Assembly (NCBI RefSeq): GCF_900113935.1
Contig: NZ_FORF01000003.1
Span: 171,710-235,709, forward strand
Source of the DNA: Aquamicrobium aerolatum DSM 21857
Lineage (GTDB): Bacteria > Pseudomonadota > Alphaproteobacteria > Rhizobiales > Rhizobiaceae
Direction of reading: 5' to 3'
DNA: 64,000 bases
Translations under genes and position numbers: made by a program
The notes under the pieces: generated by a model
Database searches by the model: none
What the model saw: the letters and a program-made list of their open reading frames with translations, nothing else
Told to the model about the DNA's origin: nothing
Part shown: one piece after another, positions 20,533 through 29,707 of the stretch
Layout of the letters: each line of letters starts with the position of its first letter
How positions within the stretch are numbered: the first letter of the stretch is position 1

Positions 20533-20693
20533 TCGGGCATGAACTGACGCCGAAGTGGAAAAAATTCTGTCGCAGTGCTGGCCAAAACCTCCGGTGGAGT
20601 GTATAGGCACGCAACTTTATTGGATTTCGACCGCGTATGGGCTCTTTCGCGGAAGGGCGCTGGCGTTCGTTTGACTGAACCGGAGCAGGACCC

Positions 20694-20876
20694 ATGGCTG
20701 TACCAAAACGAAAGACCTCGCCTTCGAAGCGTGGCATGCGTCGCTCGGCTGACGCGCTGAAGGCCCCGACCTATGTCGAGGACAAGAATTCCGGCGAACT
20801 GCGCCGTCCGCACCACATCGACCTGAAGACCGGCATGTATCGCGGTCGCCAGGTGCTGGAGCCGAAGGAAGGCTGA
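20694..20876 (+). CDS. rpmF: 50S ribosomal protein L32
   Basis: A 60-residue protein with the L32 start [18 protein letters not shown]. The alphaproteobacterial form lacks the zinc cysteines ([20 protein letters not shown]). GGAGCAGGACCC precedes the ATG. It is followed by an intrinsic terminator. In many rhizobia it neighbours mtgA, as here. Confidence 0.97.
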   Translation: MAVPKRKTSPSKRGMRRSADALKAPTYVEDKNSGELRRPHHIDLKTGMYRGRQVLEPKEG

Positions 20877-20902
20877 GGCCTGCCCCGTTCCTGATGAACG
20901 TG

Positions 20903-20930
20903 AAAGACCGGCTTTTGAGCCGGTCTTTTC
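20903..20930 (+). terminator. Intrinsic terminator after rpmF
   Basis: Arms AAAGACCGGC and GCCGGTCTTT with a six-base loop, then TTTTCGTTT; 27 bases after the rpmF stop. Confidence 0.85.
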
Positions 20931-21016
20931 GTTTCTGGATCACGATGTTCTGAATTTTGCGCTTCAGCCGAAAGGCGGCGCTGAGTTTCGCCTCTGCCTG
21001 CGCAAAGGCGTGTTCC

Positions 21017-21619
21017 TCAATTGCCCATCTGGTCGAGCTTGCGCTGCATTGCGGCGATCTGTTCCTTGAGTTCCTGAAGGTCGCCATCGCCCTGGCGTGA
21101 GCCTGAGTCCGCCGCTGCTTCCTCGGTTGCGGGGGCCTGCGGCGGGAAGGGCGCGAACATGCGCATGGCGTTCTGGAACAGTTCGATATTGCGCTTGGTC
21201 TGCTCTTCGATCGCCTTCATCGGCACGGTGAATGGCGCGACGTCCATCGGCGTGCCGCTGACGGCGTTTTTCATCTGTTCGCGAAACCGCTCCTGCTCCT
21301 TGGAAAAGGCGATCATCGATTGCTCGAGGAAGCTCGGCACGACCATCTGCATCTGGTCGCCGTAAAATGCGATCAGCTGGCGCAGGAACGGGATCGGCAG
21401 CATGTTCTGCCCGTCCTTGTTCTCCAGCTCGAAGATGATCTGCGTGAGCACGGGATGGGTAATGTCATCGCCCGACTTGGCGTCCTGAACGGTGAATTCC
21501 TCGCCCTTCTTGACCATCTCCGCCAGGTCTTCCAGCGTCACATAGGTGCTGGTGCCGGTGTTGTAGAGACGCCTGTTAGCGTATTTCTTGATGATGACGG
21601 GCTCGTCTTTTGCGGGCAT
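21017..21619 (-). CDS. phaR: Polyhydroxyalkanoate synthesis repressor PhaR
   Basis: DNA- and granule-binding repressor of polyhydroxybutyrate genes, 200 residues. The ATG at 21619 has GGGGAGG in front. The N-terminal domain is PVIIKKYANRRLYNTGTSTYVTLEDL, followed by the accumulation regulatory domain (THPVLTQIIFELE, LPIPFLRQLIAFYGDQMQ) and a C-terminal coiled coil (LQELKEQIAAMQRKLDQMG). It is divergent from phaA, the usual arrangement in rhizobia, where excess PHB sequesters PhaR. Confidence 0.95.
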   Translation of the reverse strand: MPAKDEPVIIKKYANRRLYNTGTSTYVTLEDLAEMVKKGEEFTVQDAKSGDDITHPVLTQIIFELENKDGQNMLPIPFLRQLIAFYGDQMQMVVPSFLEQSMIAFSKEQERFREQMKNAVSGTPMDVAPFTVPMKAIEEQTKRNIELFQNAMRMFAPFPPQAPATEEAAADSGSRQGDGDLQELKEQIAAMQRKLDQMGN

Positions 21620-21837
21620 CCGTGGCCTCCCCAAATGCAGGAACGCTGCGTAATCAGACGTTGATAATGGTTCTACCAGAACCGCTTAGGCAAAGATTGG
21701 CCCAAACGGCCTCCAAATGAAAGCGGTTTGTGCACTGCATCACCGATGGGCTGCTGGCCCGATTCCGGTTTGACTTGCTTCCAGGAAACGGCAAGAACTG
21801 CAGTATATCTTACCGAACCGTCTATCGAGGAACGCTC

Positions 21838-23019
21838 ATGTCTGCCTCCGCAATCGTCGTCGCCAGCGCGGCCAGAACCCCAGTCGGCTCCTTCAATGGT
21901 GCATTTGCCAACACGCCCGCACATGAGCTGGGCGCAGTTGCGATCCGTGAGGCGCTGGCGCGGGCCGGCGTCGCTGGCCAGGAGGTGGACGAGGTCATCA
22001 TGGGCCAGATCCTCACCGCGGGCGAAGGCCAGAACCCGGCGCGCCAGGCCGCCATGGCAGCGGGCATTCCGAACGAGGCGACAGCCTGGGGGCTCAACCA
22101 GCTCTGCGGTTCGGGTCTGCGCGCCATCGCTGTCGGCATGCAGCAGATCCTGACAGGCGACGCGAAGATCATTGTCGCCGGTGGCCAGGAATCGATGTCG
22201 ATGGCCCCTCACGTTGCGCATCTGCGCGGCGGCGTGAAGATGGGCGACTTCAAGATGATCGATACCATGATCAAGGATGGTCTGTGGGACGCGTTCCATG
22301 GCTATCACATGGGCAACACTGCCGAAAATGTCGCGCGGCAGTGCCAGTTGACGCGCGAGGAGCAGGATGCCTTCGCGGTTGCATCGCAAAACAAGGCAGA
22401 AGCAGCGCAGAAGGCCGGGCGTTTCAAGGACGAGATCGCCCCGGTGACGCTGAAGACGCGCAAGGGCGATGTTGTCGTGGATGCGGATGAATATATCCGC
22501 CATGGCGCGACGATCGAAGCGATGCAGAAGCTGAAGCCGGCCTTCGACAAGGAAGGCACCGTGACGGCGGCCAACGCTTCGGGCATCAATGATGGCGCTG
22601 CGGCGGTGGTGTTGATGAGCGAGGAAGAGGCGGTGCGTCGTGGCGCAACCCCGCTGGTGCGGATCGTGTCCTGGGCGACGGCTGGCGTCGATCCGCAGAT
22701 CATGGGCACCGGGCCGATTCCAGCCTCGCGCAAAGCGCTGGAGCGGGCAGGCTGGAGCGTGGGTGATCTGGATCTGGTGGAGGCCAATGAAGCGTTTGCG
22801 GCGCAGGCCTGCGCGGTCAACCGCGACATGGGCTGGAACCCGGATATCGTCAACGTCAATGGCGGCGCCATTGCCATCGGCCACCCGATCGGCGCGTCCG
22901 GCGCGCGCGTTTTCAACACGCTGGTGTTCGAGATGCAGCGCCGTGGGGCCAAGAAGGGCCTGGCGACCTTGTGCATCGGCGGCGGCATGGGCGTTGCCAT
23001 GTGCGTTGAAGCGCTCTGA
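21838..23019 (+). CDS. phaA: Acetyl-CoA C-acetyltransferase (beta-ketothiolase)
   Basis: Condenses two acetyl-CoA to acetoacetyl-CoA, the first step of PHB synthesis. It is 393 residues from the ATG at 21838. Thiolase motifs are the nucleophile Cys in NQLCGSGLRA, VAGGQESMSMAPH, NGGAIAIGHPIGASG with the catalytic His, and the second Cys in TLCIGGGMGVAM. phaB follows 211 bases downstream on the same strand after a terminator-like hairpin. Given phaR upstream and phaB downstream, the biosynthetic assignment is well supported. Confidence 0.96.
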   Translation: MSASAIVVASAARTPVGSFNGAFANTPAHELGAVAIREALARAGVAGQEVDEVIMGQILTAGEGQNPARQAAMAAGIPNEATAWGLNQLCGSGLRAIAVGMQQILTGDAKIIVAGGQESMSMAPHVAHLRGGVKMGDFKMIDTMIKDGLWDAFHGYHMGNTAENVARQCQLTREEQDAFAVASQNKAEAAQKAGRFKDEIAPVTLKTRKGDVVVDADEYIRHGATIEAMQKLKPAFDKEGTVTAANASGINDGAAAVVLMSEEEAVRRGATPLVRIVSWATAGVDPQIMGTGPIPASRKALERAGWSVGDLDLVEANEAFAAQACAVNRDMGWNPDIVNVNGGAIAIGHPIGASGARVFNTLVFEMQRRGAKKGLATLCIGGGMGVAMCVEAL

Positions 23020-23109
23020 TGGGAAAAGCGGCGGTCTTCAAAGATGTGACCGCCTGCCATCCGCCGTTCGCCACGCGGCGGCGGCGGCAGATTGAAATTT
23101 GCAAATCTG

Positions 23110-23143
23110 AAACGGCCGGACAGCTCTGCTGCCCGGCCGTTTT
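23110..23143 (+). terminator. Hairpin between phaA and phaB
   Basis: Arms AAACGGCCGG and CCGGCCGTTT enclose a 13-base loop and are followed by TTCG. It may end phaA transcripts or attenuate read-through into phaB, giving unequal expression of the two genes. Confidence 0.75.
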
Positions 23144-23230
23144 CGTATCAAGGGGGCGGTTTCAGACCATAAGCAACCCTGTGCAGGAGGGGACCCTGCA
23201 TATCGGTTGATCATCCAGAGGAGGGACAGC

Positions 23231-23953
23231 ATGAGCAGAACTGCACTTGTCACTGGTGGAACGCGCGGCATAGGTGCTGCAATTTGCATTGCCCTGAAAG
23301 ATGCTGGCTACAAGGTCGCGGCCAATTATGCCGGCAATGACGAAGCCGCCGCCGCTTTTCGGCAGCAGACCGGCATTGCGGCCTATAAATGGTCGGTTGC
23401 TGACTACGAAGCCTGTGTCGAAGGAATAAGGCAGGTGGAAGCTGATCTGGGGCCGGTCGAGGTGCTGATCAACAATGCCGGCATCACCCGCGATGCGATG
23501 TTCCACAAAATGACGCCGCAGCAATGGCGCGAGGTCATGGACACCAATCTCAACGGGGTGTTCAACATGACCCATCCGGTGTGGGCGGGCATGCGCGAGC
23601 GCAAGTTTGGCCGGGTGATTACCATCTCGTCGATCAACGGGCAGAAGGGCCAGATGGGACAGGCGAACTACTCGGCGGCCAAGGCCGGCGACCTTGGCTT
23701 CACCAAAGCGCTGGCGCAAGAAGGCGCGAAGGCCGGGATTACGGTGAACGCGATCTGCCCCGGCTATATCGGCACTGAAATGGTGATGGCCGTTCCCGAA
23801 AAGGTCCGCGAGTCGATCATCGCACAAATCCCGGTCGGGCGATTGGGCGAGGCAGATGAGATCGCGCGCGCGGTGGTGTTTTTAGCCGCCGACGAGTCCG
23901 GCTTCATCACCGGCTCGACCCTGTCTGCCAATGGCGGGCAGTTCGTCGTCTGA
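23231..23953 (+). CDS. phaB: Acetoacetyl-CoA reductase
   Basis: NADPH-dependent reductase producing (R)-3-hydroxybutyryl-CoA for PHB synthase, 240 residues. The ATG at 23231 follows GAGGAGGGACAGC. Motifs: TGGTRGIG, NNAGITRDAMFHKM, catalytic Ser in ISSINGQKGQMGQ and YSAAKAG, then AICPGYIGTEMV. PhbB rather than FabG is indicated by the NGQKGQ-G-NYSAAKAG block and by gene context. Confidence 0.95.
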   Translation: MSRTALVTGGTRGIGAAICIALKDAGYKVAANYAGNDEAAAAFRQQTGIAAYKWSVADYEACVEGIRQVEADLGPVEVLINNAGITRDAMFHKMTPQQWREVMDTNLNGVFNMTHPVWAGMRERKFGRVITISSINGQKGQMGQANYSAAKAGDLGFTKALAQEGAKAGITVNAICPGYIGTEMVMAVPEKVRESIIAQIPVGRLGEADEIARAVVFLAADESGFITGSTLSANGGQFVV

Positions 23954-24019
23954 CAGAGTCTGGTGGCAGACGTCAACGGGCGGGCCCCTTGCGGGGCCGC
24001 TTGTTTTGGCGCGGATGCG

Positions 24020-24709
24020 TCAGTCGTCGTTGAGCAGCGCGTTATAGACGATGCCTGCGAGTGCCGCGCCGACGATCGGTGCGACCCAGAACAGCCATAG
24101 TTGCGCCAGCGCCGGACCTTCGGCGAAGAGCGCAACGCCGGTGGAGCGGGCGGGATTGACCGAGGTGTTGGTCACCGGGATCGAGATCAGGTGGATCAGG
24201 GTCAATGCAAGCCCGATGGCAATGGGCGCAAAGCCAGCGGGAACGCGGTTGCTGGTCGATCCAAGGATGATCAGCAGGAAGAAGAAGGTCAGAAGCACTT
24301 CGATCACCAGTGCAGAGGTCATCGAATAGCCGCCGGGCGATGCCGCCCCATAGCCGTTCGAGGCAAAGCCGCCAACGCTGGTGAAGTCGGCCCGGCCGCT
24401 GACAACAAGATACAGCACCGCGCCCGCGGCGACCGCGCCAATGAGCTGAGCCACCACATAGGGCACAAGTTCGCGCGCTTCAAAGCGCCCGGCAACCAGA
24501 AGTCCGACTGACACGGCAGGGTTGAAGTGGCCCCCGGAAATGCCGCCCACGGCATAGGCCATTGTCAGCACGGTCAGGCCAAATGCCAGTGCAACGCCGA
24601 CAAAGCCGATTCCAAGTTCCGGGAACGCTGCGGCGATCACCGCTGCGCCGCAGCCGCCGAAGACAAGCCAGAATGTACCGAAGAATTCCGCAAATAGTCG
24701 TCTAGACAT
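24020..24709 (-). CDS. aqpZ: Aquaporin Z
   Basis: Water channel of the MIP family in the inner membrane, 229 residues, six hydrophobic segments. The two pore motifs are GGHFNPAVS and [12 protein letters not shown]. The SVNPARS sequence with an arginine and small residues fits a water-selective AqpZ rather than a glycerol facilitator. Monocistronic. Confidence 0.94.
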   Translation of the reverse strand: MSRRLFAEFFGTFWLVFGGCGAAVIAAAFPELGIGFVGVALAFGLTVLTMAYAVGGISGGHFNPAVSVGLLVAGRFEARELVPYVVAQLIGAVAAGAVLYLVVSGRADFTSVGGFASNGYGAASPGGYSMTSALVIEVLLTFFFLLIILGSTSNRVPAGFAPIAIGLALTLIHLISIPVTNTSVNPARSTGVALFAEGPALAQLWLFWVAPIVGAALAGIVYNALLNDD

Positions 24710-25253
24710 GATGTGTCCCTCGAAATTGACAGTATCCCCACGCGGTTATTGGGCACGAAATATGAATAGTGACAAGTGACAGCCAGGTTGCTGGAAGGTT
24801 TCCCAGTCTAAATTTCTCTTGGTGTTGCCTCTGCGGCGCGAAAAGGCGGTGTGGACCAGCTTGTGGATAAGCTGTGCGTAGCCTGTGCTCAGCCTGTGTG
24901 CAGGCAGTTGATGACGGTGCTGTTGGGGCAGAACAAGGGCTGAACTTGACAATGATGATCGGTGGAACTGCCGCGAAGCTGCGTGATTTACCGACTTTCA
25001 CCGAAGGTTATTTGCCGGATTCATGATCTGGTGATCCGGTTGCGTCCGATGTCAACATGATGTGGTGAACGAAAGCGGAACTTGCCGGAGTCAGCGATTC
25101 GTCGCCGATTCGTTCCAGACTCGTTCCATTTTTCAGGCGATGTCGTGGAAAACGTTGCACTTGCGGCAGGTCTGGGCCATCTTCCGCTCACCACATTGTC
25201 ATGCTAGGGGACGTTCTTCCACGCATGAGCGTTGAGAGGGCCGACCGCCTAAA
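24710..25253. promoter_or_regulatory. 544-bp divergent intergenic region aqpZ/helicase with clustered GANTC sites
   Basis: No convincing gene. It contains a consensus DnaA box (TTATCCACA on the minus strand, 24862-24870) and tandem AGCCTGTG repeats near 24890. GANTC methylation sites start at 25018, 25088, 25096, 25107 and 25118, the last four within 35 bases. An inverted repeat CCGGAT/ATCCGG spans about 25016-25040. Promoters for both flanking genes must lie here. Confidence 0.5.
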
Positions 25254-28200
25254 ATGAATATCCAGACCAGAGCTGACGCGCCGCTCCTGCTTTCGGGCAG
25301 AGACGTGACCGCGGTGCTCGGACCTACCAACACCGGCAAGACCCATCTGGCAATCGAGCGCATGGTGGCCCACGAAAGTGGCGTCATCGGCTTGCCACTG
25401 CGCCTTCTGGCGCGCGAGGTCTATGGACGCGTTGCGGAAAAGGTCGGTGCTGACAAGGTCGCGCTGATTACCGGCGAGGAAAAGATCGTCCCGCCCGGCG
25501 CGCGCTATTCAGTCTGTACCGTCGAGGCGATGCCGCGCGAGACCGACGCGGCCTTCGTTGCCATTGACGAGATCCAGCTGGCCGCCGATCTGGAGCGCGG
25601 ACATATCTTCACCGATCGACTGCTTCACTTGCGGGGGCGGCAGGAGACGCTGCTGCTTGGCGCGTCGACGATGCGCGGCATTCTAGAAAAGTTGTTGCGC
25701 GGCGTGTCGGTGATTACCCGCCCGCGCATGTCGCATCTGGCTTATGCCGGTTCCAAGAAAATCACCCGCCTGCCGCATCGCTCGGCGATTGTCGCCTTCT
25801 CGGCGGAAGAGGTTTACGGCATTGCCGAGCTGATCCGCAGGCAGCGCGGCGGTGCTGCAGTTGTGCTTGGCGCGCTGAGCCCGCGCACCCGCAATGCGCA
25901 GGTCGAACTCTACCAGTCGGGCGATGTCGATTATCTCATCGCCACCGACGCGATCGGCATGGGGCTCAATCTCGATGTCGACCATGTTGCCTTCGCGCAA
26001 AGCCGCAAATTTGACGGCTTCCAGTATCGCGACCTGACGGCGGCCGAGCTTGGCCAGATTGCCGGGCGCGCTGGTCGCCATGTGCGCGACGGCACCTTCG
26101 GCGTGACGGGGCAGGTTGATCCGTTCCCGGACGATCTGGTCGAGCGGATCGAATCCCATAATTTCGATCCCGTGAAGGTGCTGCAATGGCGCAGCGCACG
26201 ATTTGATTTTTCCAGCATCGATGCGCTCCAGCGCTCGATCGACGCCGTGCCGCCGGTTGAAGGGCTGACGCGTGCGTTGCCTGCCGTTGACGCGCGGGCG
26301 CTGGAATATCTGTCCAAGGATCCCGAAATCCGCAAGCTGGCCACCAAGGGCAAGCGCGTCGAGCAGTTGTGGGACGCCTGCGCGCTACCCGACTATCGCC
26401 GCATTGCCCCGGCACAGCATGCCGACATCATCGGGTCGATCTTTCTCGACATTGCACGCAAGGGCCATGTCGATGAGGATTATATGGCTGAACAGGTACG
26501 CAGGTCTGATACAACCGAAGGCGATATCGATACGCTGTCGCATCGGATTGCGCAGATTCGTACCTGGACTTTTGTTTCACACCGACCGGGTTGGCTTGCC
26601 GATCCGGCATATTGGCAGGAAAAGACGCGGGAGATAGAGGATAGACTGTCCGATGCATTGCATGAGCGATTGACGAAACGCTTTGTAGACCGCAGGACAT
26701 CCGTGCTCATGAGGCGCCTGAGAGAAAATGCGATGCTTGAAGCAGAAATAAATCCGTCCGGGGACGTCGTGGTTGAAGGACATCACGTGGGAGCCTTGCA
26801 AGGCTTTCGCTTTACCGCCGATGCGTCGGCTGGTGGCGAGGATGCCAAGGCGGTCAAGGCGGCTGCGCAGAAAGCGCTGGCTGCGGAGTTTGAGGCGCGC
26901 GCGGAGCGTTTCGCCAACGCCTCCAATGCCGACTTTGCCCTCGCTTCTGACGGGCTTCTGCGCTGGATCGGTGCCCCGGTTGGCACGCTGACTGCCGGTG
27001 AAGATGCTTTGTCGCCGCGCTTGATCCTGCTGGCTGACGAGCAACTGACCGGTGCTGCCCGCGACAAGGTCGTCGCGCGTGCCGAGCGCTTCGTCAAATA
27101 TCAGGCCGAAACGCTGCTCAAGCCGCTGTTCGACCTCAAGGACGCAGATCAGCTGAGCGGCACGGCCCGTGGCATTGCGTTTCGTCTTGTCGAGAATTTT
27201 GGTGTCCTCAACCGTCGCGACGTCGCCGATGAGGTGAAATCGCTCGATCAGGACGCGCGCGCGGCATTGCGACGTCTGGGCGTGCGCTTCGGGGCGTTTC
27301 ACGTCTTTGTGCCGGCACTGCTCAAGCCGGCACCGGCCGGCCTCGTCACCCTGTTGTGGGCGCTGCAGAACGACGGCAAGGACAAGCCCGGCTTTGGCGA
27401 TGTCGTCAATGCGCTGGCGTCTGGCCGCACCTCGGTGGTGGTGGACGGCGAATTCGAGCCGGTGTTCTACCGCCTGGCTGGCTATCGCTCGCTTGGTCGT
27501 CGCGCGGTGCGTGTCGATATTCTCGAGCGTCTGGCAGATCTTATTCGTCCCGCGCTGGGATGGCGCGCCGGCACCGGACCACGTCCGGATGGTGCCTATG
27601 ATGGTGCAGCCTTCACCGTCACGCCTGCGATGATGTCGATCCTTGGCGCCACCGCCGAGGATATGGAAGAAATCCTCAAGGGTCTGGGCTATCGCTCGGA
27701 GGCCAAGCCGGCAACGGAAGTTCAGGCCAAGATCGACGCGTTTGACACCGCCGAGCGCGAGCGGGTTGTGGCCAAGGCTGCTGCCGATGAAGCGGCAGCA
27801 GCTGCGGCAGAGGCAGCAGCAAGTGAAACAGAGACTCCCGCTGCGGATGCTGTTGCAGTCGAAGCTGGGGCTGAAGAGGGTGCAGCGGAAACCGTCGAGA
27901 CCGAAGCAGTGACGGCGGAAGCCACACCTGCTGTCGAGCCGGGTGCAGCTGAAGCTATCGAGGTGGAAGAAGCTGCCGTTGCCGAGGAGCCCGCAGCATC
28001 CGCCGAAGCCGTTGCGGCCAGCGAGCCTGTCGAGGCGGTCGAGCCGGCAGTCGGCGAAGAGCCTGCGGAAGAAGAAATCAAGCTGGTTCTGCTCTGGCGC
28101 CCGGCCCGCTTCGAAGGTCGTGCGCGTCACGGTCAGCAGCGCCACGGGCAGCGTCAGGGACAGCGCCAAGGACAAGGACAGGGGCAGGGGCAGCCCGACC

Positions 28201-28466
28201 AGCAGCAGCGTCGCAACGCCAACAATCGCGGCGGAGCGCAGGCCAAGGGCCCGAGGCGCGACGGTGGTGGTCGTCCGGAAGGCGAGCGCCAGGAGCGCGG
28301 CAACTTCAAGGGCAAGCCGGGCGGGCGCAACGACAGGTTCGGCAACGATCAGCGTCGCAACGATCGTCCCGGCGGCAACAAGCCGCGCGAAGAACGTCCG
28401 GTGAAGATCGATCCGGATTCGCCATTCGCCAAGCTTGCAGCGCTGCGGGATCAGCTCAAGAAGTAG
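25254..28466 (+). CDS. SUV3-like DExH helicase with low-complexity C-terminus
   Basis: A 1070-residue ATP-dependent helicase of the family related to mitochondrial SUV3, found in alphaproteobacteria. It starts with Walker A LGPTNTGKTHLA, then DEIQLAADLERGHIFTDRLL (the DEIQ box instead of DEAD/DEAH). The second RecA domain has VVLGALSPRTRN, IATDAIGMGLNLDVDHVAF and QIAGRAGRH. A middle helical region follows. From about residue 825 there is an Ala/Glu-rich acidic stretch, then from about residue 950 a basic Arg/Gly/Gln-rich tail (GQRQGQGQGQGQ). Known SUV3 proteins unwind RNA in degradosome-like complexes; RNA processing here is inference. The S4-domain gene begins 2 bases after its stop. Confidence 0.88.
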   Translation: MNIQTRADAPLLLSGRDVTAVLGPTNTGKTHLAIERMVAHESGVIGLPLRLLAREVYGRVAEKVGADKVALITGEEKIVPPGARYSVCTVEAMPRETDAAFVAIDEIQLAADLERGHIFTDRLLHLRGRQETLLLGASTMRGILEKLLRGVSVITRPRMSHLAYAGSKKITRLPHRSAIVAFSAEEVYGIAELIRRQRGGAAVVLGALSPRTRNAQVELYQSGDVDYLIATDAIGMGLNLDVDHVAFAQSRKFDGFQYRDLTAAELGQIAGRAGRHVRDGTFGVTGQVDPFPDDLVERIESHNFDPVKVLQWRSARFDFSSIDALQRSIDAVPPVEGLTRALPAVDARALEYLSKDPEIRKLATKGKRVEQLWDACALPDYRRIAPAQHADIIGSIFLDIARKGHVDEDYMAEQVRRSDTTEGDIDTLSHRIAQIRTWTFVSHRPGWLADPAYWQEKTREIEDRLSDALHERLTKRFVDRRTSVLMRRLRENAMLEAEINPSGDVVVEGHHVGALQGFRFTADASAGGEDAKAVKAAAQKALAAEFEARAERFANASNADFALASDGLLRWIGAPVGTLTAGEDALSPRLILLADEQLTGAARDKVVARAERFVKYQAETLLKPLFDLKDADQLSGTARGIAFRLVENFGVLNRRDVADEVKSLDQDARAALRRLGVRFGAFHVFVPALLKPAPAGLVTLLWALQNDGKDKPGFGDVVNALASGRTSVVVDGEFEPVFYRLAGYRSLGRRAVRVDILERLADLIRPALGWRAGTGPRPDGAYDGAAFTVTPAMMSILGATAEDMEEILKGLGYRSEAKPATEVQAKIDAFDTAERERVVAKAAADEAAAAAAEAAASETETPAADAVAVEAGAEEGAAETVETEAVTAEATPAVEPGAAEAIEVEEAAVAEEPAASAEAVAASEPVEAVEPAVGEEPAEEEIKLVLLWRPARFEGRARHGQQRHGQRQGQRQGQGQGQGQPDQQQRRNANNRGGAQAKGPRRDGGGRPEGERQERGNFKGKPGGRNDRFGNDQRRNDRPGGNKPREERPVKIDPDSPFAKLAALRDQLKK

Positions 28467-28467
28467 A

Positions 28468-28857
28468 ATGGTTGCCGAGGGACGCCAGCGGATCGACAAA
28501 TGGCTGTTTTTTGCGCGCGCGGTGAAATCGCGCTCGCTGGCAGCCAAGCTGGTCCAGGGGGCAAAGGTACGGGTGAACCGCGACAAGGTGGATCAGCCGT
28601 CCTATGCGCTCAAATCCGGTGATGTCCTGACCATCAGCCTTGAACGACGTGTCCTTGTATGGCGCGTCGTCGGGCTGGGAGTGCGGCGCGGTCCGGCAGA
28701 GGAAGCGCGCACGCTCTATGAAGACATGACGCCGGTCGAGGAGAAATCCGACCCGGCATCGCGCATGGTTGCACCGGCCCAGCGGGAGCCGGGCAGCGGT
28801 CGCCCGACCAAGCGAGAACGCCGCCAGATCGATGCGCTGCGCGACGATGCCCAATGA
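28468..28857 (+). CDS. S4-domain RNA-binding protein (Hsp15-like)
   Basis: A 129-residue protein whose S4 fold is at residues 7-60 (RQRIDKWLFFARAVKSRSLA ... GDVLTISLER). The C-terminal part is basic and disordered (RPTKRERRQIDAL). It resembles Hsp15/HslR, which binds stalled 50S subunits carrying nascent chains. The ATG at 28468 directly follows the helicase stop, so they are co-transcribed; both suggest RNA or ribosome quality control. Confidence 0.88.
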   Translation: MVAEGRQRIDKWLFFARAVKSRSLAAKLVQGAKVRVNRDKVDQPSYALKSGDVLTISLERRVLVWRVVGLGVRRGPAEEARTLYEDMTPVEEKSDPASRMVAPAQREPGSGRPTKRERRQIDALRDDAQ

Positions 28858-28991
28858 TGACGAGGGGAGGCATTTTTGCATAGCTGGCCGCATTGCCAGG
28901 TTGTGCCGTTTGGTCGCCCTTGCGCGGTCACGATAAACGGCTTACGTCACCGACCGGATGAAAAGACGCGCATGCCCGCGGGAGTTTCCTC

Positions 28992-29330
28992 ATGACCTAC
29001 ATCGTCACCGACAATTGCATCAAGTGCAAGTACACCGACTGTGTCGAGGTGTGCCCGGTCGACTGCTTCTATGAAGGCGAGAACATGCTCGTCATCCATC
29101 CGGACGAGTGCATCGATTGCGGCGTGTGCGAGCCGGAATGCCCTGCGGACGCGATCCGCCCGGACACCGAGCCTGGCCTCGACAAATGGCTGCAGCTCAA
29201 TACCGAATATGCTTCGAAGTGGCCGAACCTGACACAAAAGCGCGAAGAACTTCCCGAGGCGAAGGAATTCGACGGCGTCGAAAACAAGTTTGATGCCTAT
29301 TTCTCGCCGGAGCCAGGCGCAGGCGACTGA
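28992..29330 (+). CDS. fdxA: 7Fe ferredoxin FdxA
   Basis: Electron-transfer protein of 112 residues. The N-terminal cysteines are [17 protein letters not shown] (3Fe-4S type) and the second set [16 protein letters not shown] (4Fe-4S), followed by the family's C-terminal extension ([17 protein letters not shown]). GGGAG precedes the ATG. This FdxA-carD-rpoH2 gene order is common in rhizobia. Confidence 0.96.
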   Translation: MTYIVTDNCIKCKYTDCVEVCPVDCFYEGENMLVIHPDECIDCGVCEPECPADAIRPDTEPGLDKWLQLNTEYASKWPNLTQKREELPEAKEFDGVENKFDAYFSPEPGAGD

Positions 29331-29707
29331 TAGGACCGTTCCGGACCGCGAGGACCGGGCTGTTTTTGCCGAAATTCGGGCGTTTCTTCAGCGCGCGCGA
29401 ATCACTCGTGCGTGTGCGTCTGCGGTAAATTGTTGATTCTGTCTACTTTTCATGTTACATATACTCAACATGCCGATGACAGACGTCGATTCATGGCGCT
29501 CGCGCTTTAATCCTTGAAAGGCTTTTTCACATCCGGGCCAAGATAATCTGGGCCAGGTTCGTGCGCATGAGCGCGAAGCTGACAGATTTCATGATCGGGT
29601 GAGGAAAATCCTTTTGTCTTGTCTCGGAGGTCGCCGGTTCGGGCGTCGACCGCGGTCAAGGTGTGCCGACCCAGAAGGTCGACACCATAAAAAGGAGTAC
29701 AGGGCGT
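29331..29707 (+). promoter_or_regulatory. 377-bp region upstream of carD
   Basis: No gene seen. It is AT-rich around 29425-29470, where the carD promoter probably lies. GANTC sites start at 29399, 29435 and 29488, so DNA methylation could influence expression. AAAAAGGAG at about 29689-29697 is part of the carD ribosome-binding region. Confidence 0.35.

Noticed and set aside
26577..28586. 669-codon minus-strand frame
   Set aside because: Antisense to the helicase and S4 gene; no recognisable domain.
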